Shown in pieces: positions 16,941-24,875 of a DNA stretch of 34,168 nucleotides. The stretch comes from Rhodospirillaceae bacterium (GTDB lineage Bacteria > Pseudomonadota > Alphaproteobacteria > Bin65). Position numbers and translations under genes: made by a program. The number at the start of each line of letters is the position of its first letter. Positions within the stretch are counted from its first letter, which is position 1. The stretch covers positions 1 to 34,168 of the forward strand of contig VXNK01000053.1 in NCBI GenBank assembly GCA_009840595.1, given 5' to 3'. The notes below the pieces were generated by a model. It ran no database searches, was not told where the DNA came from, and worked only from the letters and a program-made list of their open reading frames with translations.

Positions 16941-17713
16941 TGCGCGCGCGCCTCGCGCACGACCACCGCCAAGCGTCCCGCCGTATGGCGGTAGTCGTCA
17001 TGTTCCGGGATCCACACTGCCACGACGTTCGGGCCCAGGGTCGCGGCCAGGTGCGGAGCGTCCGATGGAGCGTCAACGCCCAACGCGAGCACCAGCGCCT
17101 CGAAGCGCACTCCGCGCCAAACCTCGACCGGAACGATGTCCGGATCGGCGGCAGGGTCCTGATCGGACTGTCCGACCCGCAGGTTCGGGGACGGCTCGCC
17201 GCCCGCCACCGCCCGGAGCAGTCCGGCGATGGCCGCGATGCGGCCGGTTTCGGGGACCAGCGCGGCCCGATCCGCCGTTTCCCGATCCGCATTGCGCAGC
17301 AGGATCTGCGACGGCCCGCGGGGAACCGGAATCAAATTCAGCCGGTAGGTCGAACCCGTCTCCGATCCGACGAACAGCGCCTGCGGCGCGGCAGGTTCCT
17401 GCGGGGCGGCAGACACTTGCGGGGCGGCGGGTTCCGCAACGGGATGGAGATACAGGTCGCCCGCCACCGGGTCGTGCTCCACCGCAAACCCCTCCCCAGG
17501 GAGGCGGATCACCCGCTCGATCCGGTCGCCGAGCAGCGCCACCCGGACCACGCCGTCCGCCGACATCTCGGCGGCCAGCTCGGCGTGGTCGGCGGCGTCC
17601 AGTATGCGCGTTCCGGCCGCGGGCTCCGCCGCCGCGAGCGCCGTGCACAAACTCATCAGGAGCGCGGCGGCCAGCGCACCAGCGCGGCGGCGCCTTCGTA
17701 GGTTCATTCTCAT
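16937..17713 (-). CDS. traK: TraK, VirB9-like secretin-type core protein
   Basis: A 258-residue exported protein (F TraK is 242). The signal peptide ends near residue 28 (ALAAAEP). The N-terminal domain has the RVALLGDRIERVIRLPG stretch and the beta-rich pattern with DLYLHPV typical of TraK; the C-terminal part carries the EVWRGVRFEALVLALGV and PNVVAVWIPEHD segments. A Pro/Ala/Gln repeat-like linker lies at about residues 95-112. TraK forms the outer-membrane ring with TraB and TraV. It overlaps traE and traB by 4 bases each. Confidence 0.93.
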   Translation of the reverse strand: MRMNLRRRRRAGALAAALLMSLCTALAAAEPAAGTRILDAADHAELAAEMSADGVVRVALLGDRIERVIRLPGEGFAVEHDPVAGDLYLHPVAEPAAPQVSAAPQEPAAPQALFVGSETGSTYRLNLIPVPRGPSQILLRNADRETADRAALVPETGRIAAIAGLLRAVAGGEPSPNLRVGQSDQDPAADPDIVPVEVWRGVRFEALVLALGVDAPSDAPHLAATLGPNVVAVWIPEHDDYRHTAGRLAVVVREARAQ

Positions 17714-18267
17714 TCTTCCTCCTCCAGGTCCTCGAACCGCAAGAGTCCCAGCCGCCCGCCGTCGATGCGGAAGGCAAGCCGGTAGGTCTTGCGCTCACGC
17801 GCGGACTCCTCGCGCCCGATCCAGGTGGCGAGTTCGCCCCGGACCTCGACGGTCAGCGACTCCGGGTCGGCATCGACGCCCCAGGGATAGAACGCGCTCG
17901 ACAGGTCCCGCCGGGCCATGCGCTCGGCCTCCGAAGCCACCCAGGCGCCGATGGCGCCGCGGGCTTGCGCCGCGCTCATCCGGGCCGCCGCCTCGCGCAC
18001 GTGGCCTGCGTTCTCCGGCGTCAGCGTCAGCAGCGTCACCGCCGCGGTGCGCGCCGCGTCCTCCAGGTAGCGCCGTCCCGCCCAGCTTCCGCCGACCTCC
18101 CACACCGGGCCGGACACCGCCGGCACCAGCACGGTCACGGCCTCGCGCCCGGCCATCCCGACCGAGAGGGCGAGGTTGGCGACAAGCGAGAGCCCCAGCA
18201 GCACCGCCAGCGCGAGGCGCGTGTCGCGCGCCTTGCGGCGCTCGGTTTCACGAACTTCCCGTCGCAT
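17710..18267 (-). CDS. traE: TraE, VirB8-like inner-membrane protein
   Basis: A 185-residue protein, matching F TraE (188). After a very basic N-terminus there is one TM segment (about residues 18-40) and then a periplasmic VirB8-like domain with FYPWGVDADPESLTVEVRGEL and TYRLAFRIDGGRL near the C-terminus. TraE is part of the inner-membrane platform and nucleates channel assembly. It follows traL after 14 bp and overlaps traK by 4 bases. Confidence 0.94.
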   Translation of the reverse strand: MRREVRETERRKARDTRLALAVLLGLSLVANLALSVGMAGREAVTVLVPAVSGPVWEVGGSWAGRRYLEDAARTAAVTLLTLTPENAGHVREAAARMSAAQARGAIGAWVASEAERMARRDLSSAFYPWGVDADPESLTVEVRGELATWIGREESARERKTYRLAFRIDGGRLGLLRFEDLEEEE

Positions 18268-18281
18268 GCGCCGTTGGCCTC

Positions 18282-18575
18282 TCAGCCCAGGTACCGGCGC
18301 ACATGGCTCGGCGGCGTGGCCTTCAGGCGCAGCGCGAAGTCCGGCAGGAACCAGTACAGGGCGAAGTGCACGACATGGGCCCCGCCGCCGCGCTTGATCC
18401 GGCGCAGCAGCAGCCAGCCGCCGACGCCGGCCACGAGTCCCGTGACGAAGGCATTGGCGGCGAGTCCCAGCAGCGCAGGACCGACCAGCACAACGGCCTC
18501 GTCCGCCGTCCAGAACAGCCAGCGCTCCGGATCGTCGAGACGGCGGGGGATCGCGTGTCGCGCGGTGTCGTTCAT
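18282..18575 (-). CDS. traL: TraL, VirB3-like pilus assembly protein
   Basis: A 97-residue membrane protein, the usual TraL length (F, 91). It opens with the conserved IPRRLDDPERWLFWTADE element, followed by two hydrophobic segments (about residues 28-60) and the C-terminal HFALYWFLPDFALRLKATP motif, which are diagnostic for TraL. It lies between traA and traE as in F, 16 bp after the pilin stop. Confidence 0.95.
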   Translation of the reverse strand: MNDTARHAIPRRLDDPERWLFWTADEAVVLVGPALLGLAANAFVTGLVAGVGGWLLLRRIKRGGGAHVVHFALYWFLPDFALRLKATPPSHVRRYLG

Positions 18576-18591
18576 GATCGAATGTGCGCTC

Positions 18592-18969
18592 TCAGACGAT
18601 CGCCGTGCCGACCAGGCCGGTCACGATGCCGACGCCCGCGCCGGCCGCCACCCCGACGCCGACAGCCCCGAGAAGCTGCTGGGTGTTGAAACGCATCACC
18701 GAGCCGACCAGCGCCGCGCCCACGGCCAAGGCCGCGGCGAGCTGCCCGCCGGTGCCCGAGACGATGTTCGTCACCGTGGTCAGCGGCCCCTGGAAGGTCG
18801 TGTCCGAGGAGGCGAACGCCGCGTCGGCGCCGAACGCCAGCGCCAGGCACCCCACCGCGAAAGCGGCCAGTGTCCGCACGGCCGCTGGCGCGGCGGCGTG
18901 CCTGATCGCGCCCGACATGATCGCCCTGTACCGCCGGGCGCGGTTCCGCCTTGCGCAACGCCGCATCAT
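18592..18969 (-). CDS. traA: TraA-like pilin precursor
   Basis: A 125-residue precursor; F prepilin is 121. It has a long basic leader, a hydrophobic leader core ending at AAFA, and a mature region of about 70 residues with two long hydrophobic segments joined by a short polar loop (MRFNTQQ), the standard pilin hairpin of TraA/VirB2. It ends in VGTAIV. The start is ATG 18969 with GGGGAG 8 bases upstream, overlapping the preceding stop; later ATGs at 18966 and 18918 are possible. Identification is by topology and by its place just before traL, since pilin sequences diverge fast. An S26 peptidase in the operon probably matures it. Confidence 0.85.
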   Translation of the reverse strand: MMRRCARRNRARRYRAIMSGAIRHAAAPAAVRTLAAFAVGCLALAFGADAAFASSDTTFQGPLTTVTNIVSGTGGQLAAALAVGAALVGSVMRFNTQQLLGAVGVGVAAGAGVGIVTGLVGTAIV

Positions 18970-19667
18970 GTGCCGTTCTCCCCGCCGTCGTCGGACGTCG
19001 AGGTCCTGCGCCGGGCCGCGGCCCAGGCCTCCAGGTCGGCCCGCGCGTAGAGGATGCGCGATCCGAACCGGTGAAACGCCGGCCCCTCGCCGGTGACCCG
19101 GTAACGGTCCAGCGTGCGGGGCGAAAGCCCCAGAAAGGCCGCGGCCTCGCGCGTGCCCAGATACTTCGTCGGTTGCCCGCTCATGGAAGTGCCTCCTTCT
19201 TTGTCGTTGTCGGGGGACGCGTCCCCGTCGTTGGTGTCGCATCGGCGCGGCGCGGCCGGCCCGCCGGCCGCGATCTCGTGGATCGCGGCGCGCTCGGACT
19301 CGTTGCAGCGGGTCGCCATCCAGGCGCGCACCCGTCCTACGGTGTCGAGCCGGGGCGAGACGCCCCGGCGCAGCCGCGCGACGAACGAGGGGTCGCCCGC
19401 CGCGTCCAGCCCGAGCACGTAGGGCTTGGTGCGCGTGATCTCGATGAACGCCTCGATCTCGGCCCGGAACGCGGGTCCGAGAGGTTCCTCGCCGATGAAG
19501 ACGAGCACCTTGTCGGCCGTGTCCACACGCGGAACGCGGCCGCGCCTCAGACGCAGCACGAAGGACGGATCGCACAGGGCGTCGATGCCGAGACGCGCCG
19601 GCGGGGTGCCGGTGCGCTTGAGCCAGTCCTCTACGGTGTCACGGAATTGGGCGGCGAGGTCGTTCAT
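18966..19667 (-). CDS. Transfer-operon regulator: two repeated HTH-like units plus an excisionase/MerR-type HTH
   Basis: A 233-residue protein, first gene of the transfer operon. Residues about 7-60 and 70-123 are tandem copies of one unit; both contain DPSFV, then RLRRG, then PR-DT, a pattern like a compact lambda-repressor-type HTH. Residues about 167-225 form an AlpA/excisionase-type HTH (YLGTREAAAFLGLSPRTLDRYR, wing RFGSRILY). A perfect AAGGAGG 7 bases before an internal ATG at 19184 would also allow a 72-residue protein of the last domain alone. The full-length start is ATG 19667, with no clear ribosome site. It diverges from the repressor gene and probably activates or tunes transfer. 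A decayed relative of its 5' end is at 24870-24961. Confidence 0.82.
   Translation of the reverse strand: MNDLAAQFRDTVEDWLKRTGTPPARLGIDALCDPSFVLRLRRGRVPRVDTADKVLVFIGEEPLGPAFRAEIEAFIEITRTKPYVLGLDAAGDPSFVARLRRGVSPRLDTVGRVRAWMATRCNESERAAIHEIAAGGPAAPRRCDTNDGDASPDNDKEGGTSMSGQPTKYLGTREAAAFLGLSPRTLDRYRVTGEGPAFHRFGSRILYARADLEAWAAARRRTSTSDDGGENGT
19184..19198 (-). promoter_or_regulatory. Internal ribosome-binding site inside the HTH regulator gene
   Basis: The minus strand reads AAGGAGG (19198-19192), 7 bases, then ATG (19184). This is the best ribosome site in the left half of the window and lies inside an open frame, exactly before the C-terminal HTH domain. It predicts a separately translated 72-residue excisionase-like protein ending at 18966. 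Confidence 0.6.
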
Positions 19668-19759
19668 GCCGCGCAACGATACGGACGTGAAATATCGTTG
19701 ACAATAGTGTCTGTTAGTGAATAAGCTATCGCTGGGCGACACCCGCGCGAGGACCCGCG
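19668..19759. promoter_or_regulatory. Divergent operator and promoter region between regulator and repressor
   Basis: A perfect inverted repeat, AACGATA (19675-19681) and TATCGTT (19693-19699), and a third similar half-site TATCGCT (19727-19733) lie here. For the repressor: TTGACA at 19698-19703, 17-bp spacer, ATAAGC at 19721-19726, and GAGGA before ATG 19760. For the transfer operon: TTGTCA (19704-19699), 17-bp spacer, TATCGT (19681-19676), which would start the transcript only a few bases before ATG 19667. The two -35 boxes overlap and the inverted repeat covers the operon promoter, so a repressor bound here could shut the operon and control its own gene. Promoter calls are by eye. Confidence 0.6.
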
Positions 19760-20461
19760 ATGCAGAACGACCCGGTGCGACAGAAAATCCGAGATCTCCT
19801 CTGGGAGGCCGGACTGAACATGCGCGAGGCATCGCTCGCCATCGGCCGCAACGTGAGCTACGTGCATGGGTTCCTGGAACGCGGCACCCCCAAGGTGCTC
19901 GGCCACCGCGACGCGGAGAAGCTCGCGGAGGTTCTTGGCTGCGGCATCGAGGACCTGCGACACGCCGAACGCCCGCCCACCCGCAAGGGCCGGGGCCCCA
20001 AGCCGCGCCGCGGCCGCGCGCCGGAAGGCTCCCCCGTGCCGCTCGCCGGCATTCCGGAAGTGGAGGTGGAAGCCTCGGCCGGCCCGGGGGCGCTCGCCGG
20101 CGAGTTCGTGGCCGAAAAAGCCCGCTGGTACCTGCCCGAGGGGATGATCCGCTACGAGGGCGGCGCGGTTCCCGACGCCATGCGCGTGTTGCGGGTGCGG
20201 GGGGAATCCATGGAGCCGGAACTGTCCGAGGGCGACCGGCTGCTCGTCGACACCTCGAAACGGAAGCCCGCCACCGGGGAGATGTTCGTGCTGTGGGACG
20301 GCAACGGGCTGGTGGTCAAGCGCGTGGAGCGCGTCGCCGACCCCGAAGGCGAGCCGGGATTGCGTCTCAAGTCAACCAACGCTGAATACGTCGACTACAC
20401 TGCGCCCGCCTGTGACGTGCACATCGTCGGCAAGGTGCTGTGGACCGTCAGGAGGGTGTGA
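19760..20461 (+). CDS. S24-family CI/LexA-like repressor with XRE-type HTH
   Basis: A 233-residue protein. Residues about 5-65 form an XRE-like HTH (MREASLAIGRNVSYVHGFLE); a basic Pro/Gly-rich linker follows (70-95), then an S24 peptidase domain with the nucleophile Ser150 in GESMEP and the general-base Lys187 in LVVKR. Proteins of this type repress mobile-element genes until RecA-stimulated self-cleavage; SetR of SXT/R391-type elements, which also use an F-type apparatus, is a parallel. The usual Ala-Gly or Cys-Gly cleavage site may be AG in LAGEF (inference). It is divergent from the transfer operon. The GC-rich half of the window ends at its stop codon, and its 3' half recurs at 26953-27354. 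Confidence 0.92.
   Translation: MQNDPVRQKIRDLLWEAGLNMREASLAIGRNVSYVHGFLERGTPKVLGHRDAEKLAEVLGCGIEDLRHAERPPTRKGRGPKPRRGRAPEGSPVPLAGIPEVEVEASAGPGALAGEFVAEKARWYLPEGMIRYEGGAVPDAMRVLRVRGESMEPELSEGDRLLVDTSKRKPATGEMFVLWDGNGLVVKRVERVADPEGEPGLRLKSTNAEYVDYTAPACDVHIVGKVLWTVRRV
20053..20461 (+). repeat. Direct repeat copy A (3' half of the intact repressor gene)
   Basis: This block matches 26953-27354 in the same orientation. Over the first 277 bases I count about 23 differences (roughly 92% identity) and no gaps; a 7-base gap follows in copy B. Similarity starts at TCCGGAAG and stops at the TGA stop codon in both copies. Copy spacing is exactly 6900 bases at the left edge. Confidence 0.88.
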
Positions 20462-20562
20462 GGAGAAGTGGCGAGGTATCGGTTCCCTATTGCGTCACAA
20501 CCAAATCGGTGTGGAGGGCTAGGCACAATATGTTCCAGACCAACGCTATCTTGAATCTAGCA

Positions 20563-20591
20563 TTGACGGCATCAGTACAACAACTTAATAT
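20563..20591 (+). promoter_or_regulatory. Strong sigma-70-like promoter of the methyltransferase operon
   Basis: TTGACG at 20563-20568, a 17-bp spacer and TAATAT at 20586-20591 form the best promoter seen in the window. The predicted start is near 20598, about 29 bases before ATG 20627, which serves the regulator-methyltransferase-nuclease operon. Confidence 0.6.
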
Positions 20592-20597
20592 GTGGTT

Positions 20598-20619
20598 AAC
20601 CCCACTTTCAGGCGGGGTT
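20598..20619 (+). promoter_or_regulatory. Hairpin at the 5' end of the methyltransferase operon leader
   Basis: AACCCC (20598-20603) pairs with GGGGTT (20614-20619) around a 10-base loop. It falls right at the predicted transcript start and includes the only G-rich stretch before ATG 20627, so it could mask ribosome binding or protect the 5' end. A terminator of the upstream repressor gene is an alternative, but the T-run after it is weak. Confidence 0.4.
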
Positions 20620-20626
20620 TCTTCTC

Positions 20627-21100
20627 ATGAACTACACTGCGGGCCAGCTACAAGAGGCTGCCGGACTCTCCAAGGAAGCATTTCGACACTGGAAGCGGGT
20701 GTTGCCTGGCTTTGCGCGTGGGAAGAGTCGTCGTCCGAGTTTTTCTCCGGGGGATGTTCTGGCATCAATCGTTCTGCAGTGCTTGACGCACGGCTGCGGC
20801 GTACGCATCGGGGATTTGAAAACGGTGGCGAGTACCATCTTCGATGTCTGCAACGAGACGTCGTGGGATGTTCTGGCAGACAGGACCCTAATCATCGACT
20901 TGTCCCGGCAAGCCTGTTTCATGGTTCCCAACGCTGACCCAATGCCCGGAGATGGCGCAGTAATGGTGTGTCCGATGGAACCAATTATCGGGACGCTGCG
21001 CGATCACCTGTTCCGCTCGTCTCCCGTCGCAGCCGAAAAAGCGCGGCAGCATAGTGCTGAGATCTCGGGAGTGGCATCAGCCGAGGTGCAATACCGATGA
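20627..21100 (+). CDS. MerR-like HTH regulator of the restriction-modification-like operon
   Basis: A 157-residue protein. Residues 3-75 resemble a MerR-type winged HTH (YTAGQLQEAAGLSKEAFRHW, then RRPSFSPGDVLASIVL), and the rest is a poorly defined helical and beta region without motifs I recognise. It is the first gene after a strong promoter, and its stop overlaps the methyltransferase start as ATGA. That context suggests a controller that delays or balances methylation and cleavage on entry into a new host, as C proteins do in type II systems. Its fold differs from classical XRE-type C proteins. Confidence 0.78.
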   Translation: MNYTAGQLQEAAGLSKEAFRHWKRVLPGFARGKSRRPSFSPGDVLASIVLQCLTHGCGVRIGDLKTVASTIFDVCNETSWDVLADRTLIIDLSRQACFMVPNADPMPGDGAVMVCPMEPIIGTLRDHLFRSSPVAAEKARQHSAEISGVASAEVQYR

Positions 21101-24100
21101 GCTCCGCGCTTGCACAGCCTCTCTCTACGACCTGGAAAGATCGCCTCGACTTGTCCAACCGCGGGATCCCGGAACTTTATGAAGACGCCGCAGCCGTTGG
21201 ACGGAGCCCGCATGCAAACGCGATAAGGATGACCTTGGCAGACCTAGGCGCATCGGCGGTGTTTTGTGTCCAGGGTGTGCCGACGGTTGTGATTGTCGTG
21301 CTTGATGACTATCAACGCGAACGAGTGATCGAGTTGCATGGCGCCCTATGGAATCAAGGCTTGGCTGCACTCCTGCTGGTCATTTCGGGCGATACTCTGC
21401 GTGCATTCTCGCTCGCGCGAATTCCACACAGCGGCGATCCGGAATTCGACAGCCGATGTCTGGTCCGCCAGCTCGATGCCGTCGCGGACGGGCTTGCCAT
21501 CAAGGACTTCATCTACGGCGCGGAGTCCGGTCGGCTCTGGGAGCACCATGCTGATCATTTCAGAGCGAGCGAACGGATCGATCAGGTTTTGCTCGATAAC
21601 CTCTCGGCGTCTCACGCCGCGCTTTGCCAAGATGGTCTGTCCACGGATGCCGCCCAGGCGCTCCTCATCCAGACAATGTTTGTCGCCTACCTGGAAGATC
21701 GGAACATTGTCGGACCCGAGTACTTCCGTATCGCTTCCGGTGGTGCCTCCGAAACGTTTATCGGACTGCTTGAGTCGACAAACGCTACGGGCCTATATCG
21801 ACTGTTCGATAGCTTGCGTGAGGACTTCAACGGCGACCTATTCGTAGCTCCGTGCTCATTCGATGAGAACGGGCCCCGACCACGAGTCGTCCGAACGAAT
21901 TTGCAGACTTTGGCGAGGTTCCGGAGCGGACGCGAAGTCATGACTGCAACCGGTGGCCAGTTGCGCTTTTGGGGCTATGACTTCAAGTACATTCCGATTG
22001 AACTAATCAGCGCGGTGTACGACCGTTTCCTGGGCGCGCAAGAGTCGCAACGCCGAGTGCGTGGCGCGTACTACACGCCAATGTTCCTTGCGGATACCGT
22101 TATTTCGGCATTGTGGGACACCCTGCCCGCGAGCACCAAGTTGAAAGGTCAGTTCCTCGATCCAGCATGCGGTTCGGGCGTATTCCTCGTACGGTCTTTC
22201 CAACTCTTGTGCGAACACTGGCGCGACACCCGCGGATCGCGAACGATCCGATGGGACAGTCTGCTCATGATCCTGTCCCGCCTGCGCGGGTGTGATGTAA
22301 ACGCTGGTGCGGTCCGGGTTGCGGTGTTCTCGCTATACGTCGCACTCTTGCAGGAAGTCAACCCACCGGACATACAACTGCTAATCAAGCGGGGCAGGCT
22401 GCTGCCCGAGTTGTGGGGCCGTAATCTTTGCGCGCAAGACTTCTTCCAAGCTTCTGAGGAGGAATTGCAGGCGGAGGTGATTCTCGGCAACCCACCATGG
22501 TCGAGCCGTCACGGCGCAGACCGCAACTCGGTGGTTTGGTGTAAAGACCATCAGTTTCCGATGCCGGGCCGGGAGGACGCTTGGGCGTTCGTATGGAAGT
22601 CGCTTCGGCATCTGCGGGAGCATGGCGTGGTGAGCTTTCTGCTTCCGGCGATGGGCTTCTTGCACAACCATGCCAAGAATGCGATTGATGCTCGAGCCCG
22701 GCTAATTACTGAGGCGCGAATTTTTCGCATCATCAACTTCGCCGATCTGCGGTTCCAGTTGTTCGAGGGCGCCGTGCGCCCTGCGGCGTTGGTCATACTT
22801 GGTCGCCGGGAGAACGATGCGCCAGGTTACCGCTTCGACTATTGGGCACCTAAAGCGGATCTGAATCTGAAGATGCGTCGTGCGATCAAGCTGAGCAGTG
22901 TGGACCGAGGTTCGATCACAACGATGGACCTCCGCAAGGATCCCTTTGTGTTCAAGCGACGTTTATGGATGAGCGGCCCCGAAGCCAAGCTATTCAACTA
23001 CTTGGAAACACTACCAAAACTCGGTGCCTTGGTGAGCGAGTATCGAGTCGCCTATCGGAGAATGGAGTTATTCGAGAATCGGTGGGTAGTAGGGAACGGC
23101 TTTAAGCCTGTTAACGAAGATCGACTCGACGATGATGGGTACCAGCACCAACAGAGCGAGACAATCTTTAACACTCCCTATCTGCCGGTCCAAGCGTTTC
23201 GCGTATTGGCCCAGGACACGGGGCGACTGCGCGTCTTTAGTGAAAGGCATGACGGCTTGGTACACCGAAAGGGTTTCGAGCGTGGTTTTGCCGGTCCTCG
23301 TGTCCTCGTACCGTGCGGCATCAGCACTGCGAGCCATAGGCTTCGCGCCAGCTACGTTGAAGATCCGCTCACATTTGAGCACATCATCTTCGCCATTTCC
23401 GTACCTAGTCGCGATGCGAGGCGTGCGAAACTTCTAACGGCATTACTGAATAGCAAGCTTCTGTACTGGTTCGCGTTTCACGGCACGGCCTCATTTGGTT
23501 CCGATAGGCCCAAAATACAACAAGGTGATCTGCTTCGCCTTCCGTTTCCGACACGCCAGGATTTTGGGCACGAAGACGAATCCTCTAATGCTGAAAGTGC
23601 GCTCGTGGAGCTTATTGACGACGCCATAGCATCGACGCGGGAGAGCATGGTATTGGAGACCAGAGACGATGGGATATTCGACGAGCTCGACTCACAGTGC
23701 TACCGGTATTTCGGTCTCGGCAAAGAGGAGATCGCCTTGGTCGAGGACTCGGTCGCCAGCGTGATTCCGAGTGTGCAGCCGCACAGGGAGAGCTTCGCCG
23801 ATCTGTGGCGAACGGCGGGGCCAGAAGAGCGAGAGAAATATGCGAGCACACTGACTCGCAGCATGGCGCATTGGTTTAGCGACGATACGGCTGTTCGCAT
23901 CGAGCTTGAGGCACGAAACGACGACCTCGCGCTCGTACACCTACGCTTGGTAGAGCGTCAGAACTGGGAATCGTACCGGGAGCGAAATGACGAGGCTGTA
24001 GGAGCAGCACTAGCGCGGCTGGGAGCGCGTATGGATAAGCCCCTCCCGGGTAATTTTCAGTTGGTTCCGGATTTTCGCCTGTTCATCGGGAAGAGTCTCT

Positions 24101-24222
24101 TTCTCGTGAAACCGCTACAGCGCCGATTCTGGTTGAGATCTGCCGCCATCGCCGATGCGGACGCGATGGCCTTGGAGCTGCAGGACGCTGTTCGGCTCGG
24201 TAACCTCGGCGACTCGGCCTGA
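21097..24222 (+). CDS. Eco57I-type N6-adenine DNA methyltransferase (type II/IIG-like)
   Basis: A 1041-residue protein. Residues 1-150 form an N-terminal domain of unclear role; 180-330 are helical, with an AYYTP element just before the methyltransferase core. Motif I (AdoMet binding) is DPACGSG at 355-361, and the catalytic motif IV is NPPW at 465-468. The region from about 620 to 830 looks like a TaqI/Eco57I-type target-recognition domain, followed by a helical C-terminus. No PD-(D/E)XK motif was recognised inside it, so cleavage probably relies on the nuclease encoded next. The genes overlap by 4 bases upstream and 1 base downstream (TGATG). A PglX-like role without a nuclease is the alternative, but no other BREX genes are present. 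Confidence 0.88.
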   Translation: MSSALAQPLSTTWKDRLDLSNRGIPELYEDAAAVGRSPHANAIRMTLADLGASAVFCVQGVPTVVIVVLDDYQRERVIELHGALWNQGLAALLLVISGDTLRAFSLARIPHSGDPEFDSRCLVRQLDAVADGLAIKDFIYGAESGRLWEHHADHFRASERIDQVLLDNLSASHAALCQDGLSTDAAQALLIQTMFVAYLEDRNIVGPEYFRIASGGASETFIGLLESTNATGLYRLFDSLREDFNGDLFVAPCSFDENGPRPRVVRTNLQTLARFRSGREVMTATGGQLRFWGYDFKYIPIELISAVYDRFLGAQESQRRVRGAYYTPMFLADTVISALWDTLPASTKLKGQFLDPACGSGVFLVRSFQLLCEHWRDTRGSRTIRWDSLLMILSRLRGCDVNAGAVRVAVFSLYVALLQEVNPPDIQLLIKRGRLLPELWGRNLCAQDFFQASEEELQAEVILGNPPWSSRHGADRNSVVWCKDHQFPMPGREDAWAFVWKSLRHLREHGVVSFLLPAMGFLHNHAKNAIDARARLITEARIFRIINFADLRFQLFEGAVRPAALVILGRRENDAPGYRFDYWAPKADLNLKMRRAIKLSSVDRGSITTMDLRKDPFVFKRRLWMSGPEAKLFNYLETLPKLGALVSEYRVAYRRMELFENRWVVGNGFKPVNEDRLDDDGYQHQQSETIFNTPYLPVQAFRVLAQDTGRLRVFSERHDGLVHRKGFERGFAGPRVLVPCGISTASHRLRASYVEDPLTFEHIIFAISVPSRDARRAKLLTALLNSKLLYWFAFHGTASFGSDRPKIQQGDLLRLPFPTRQDFGHEDESSNAESALVELIDDAIASTRESMVLETRDDGIFDELDSQCYRYFGLGKEEIALVEDSVASVIPSVQPHRESFADLWRTAGPEEREKYASTLTRSMAHWFSDDTAVRIELEARNDDLALVHLRLVERQNWESYRERNDEAVGAALARLGARMDKPLPGNFQLVPDFRLFIGKSLFLVKPLQRRFWLRSAAIADADAMALELQDAVRLGNLGDSA

Positions 24223-24875
24223 TGCTGATCGGAGATCCCACGCACTGGATCGCGCATTTCAGATCTCTGGATGCCCGGTTCCTTGAGTGCGTTCTCGCGG
24301 TGTGGCCGAGGTGCGTGGCGCTGCTGCCCGAGAAACCGGATGAGGACACGATCACGATCAACCTCGTCGATATCCTTTCGAGGGACGCGAGGGCCAGACG
24401 GCTATTTCACCATCTTGCGTACCAGCATGAGCCCTTCGGCTACACCGCCGATGGCTGGGCTTATAGCAAGGGCAAGATCGACATGGCATTGCTGTTGGAT
24501 CAGGAACGTGAGAGATATTTGGCCTACGAGTGTAAACGCCTCAACGTCGTTCGAAACGGAAAGACGAGTTCGTTGGCGACCCCATATGTTCTCGAAGGCA
24601 TGCTCCGTTTCATCACGGAGCAGTACGCGGCCAATCTCCCTATGGGGTGCATGCTGGGCTACGTTCTGGATGGAAACGTTAACGCCGCACGGACAAAGGT
24701 CAGAGCGGCGATAGACTCGAATAGCGTCAGCATCGGGCTGATGGAAGAACCGACGGATAGTCAGTCAGTTGGCCCAATCAAAAGGTTATCCAGCCTTCAT
24801 CACCGCCCATCTAACGGTTCGGACATCGAAATTCGGCACGCTCTGTTACCATTTCCTGCGACCCAGGGTCAGTAA
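24222..24875 (+). CDS. PD-(D/E)XK-type restriction nuclease partner
   Basis: A 217-residue protein. KGKIDMALLL (residues 83-92) supplies Asp87 and YECKRLN (102-108) supplies Glu103 and Lys105, giving the D-(15)-ExK arrangement of the PD-(D/E)XK fold, with hydrophobic strands around both. The spacing and one-base overlap with the methyltransferase argue that it is the cutting partner. The last 30 or so residues run into the fragment of a decayed HTH gene that lies antisense at 24870-24961, so the natural C-terminus may have been replaced. Target and cleavage pattern cannot be inferred. Confidence 0.75.
   Translation: MLIGDPTHWIAHFRSLDARFLECVLAVWPRCVALLPEKPDEDTITINLVDILSRDARARRLFHHLAYQHEPFGYTADGWAYSKGKIDMALLLDQERERYLAYECKRLNVVRNGKTSSLATPYVLEGMLRFITEQYAANLPMGCMLGYVLDGNVNAARTKVRAAIDSNSVSIGLMEEPTDSQSVGPIKRLSSLHHRPSNGSDIEIRHALLPFPATQGQ

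Noticed and set aside
16171..19050. Plus-strand open frame of 959 codons opposite traB to traA
   Set aside because: It runs across six well-identified minus-strand genes and has Arg/Pro/Ser-rich shadow composition.
20440..20937. Plus-strand frame of 165 codons starting in the repressor end
   Set aside because: It overlaps the MerR-like gene in another frame and has no motif or ribosome site.
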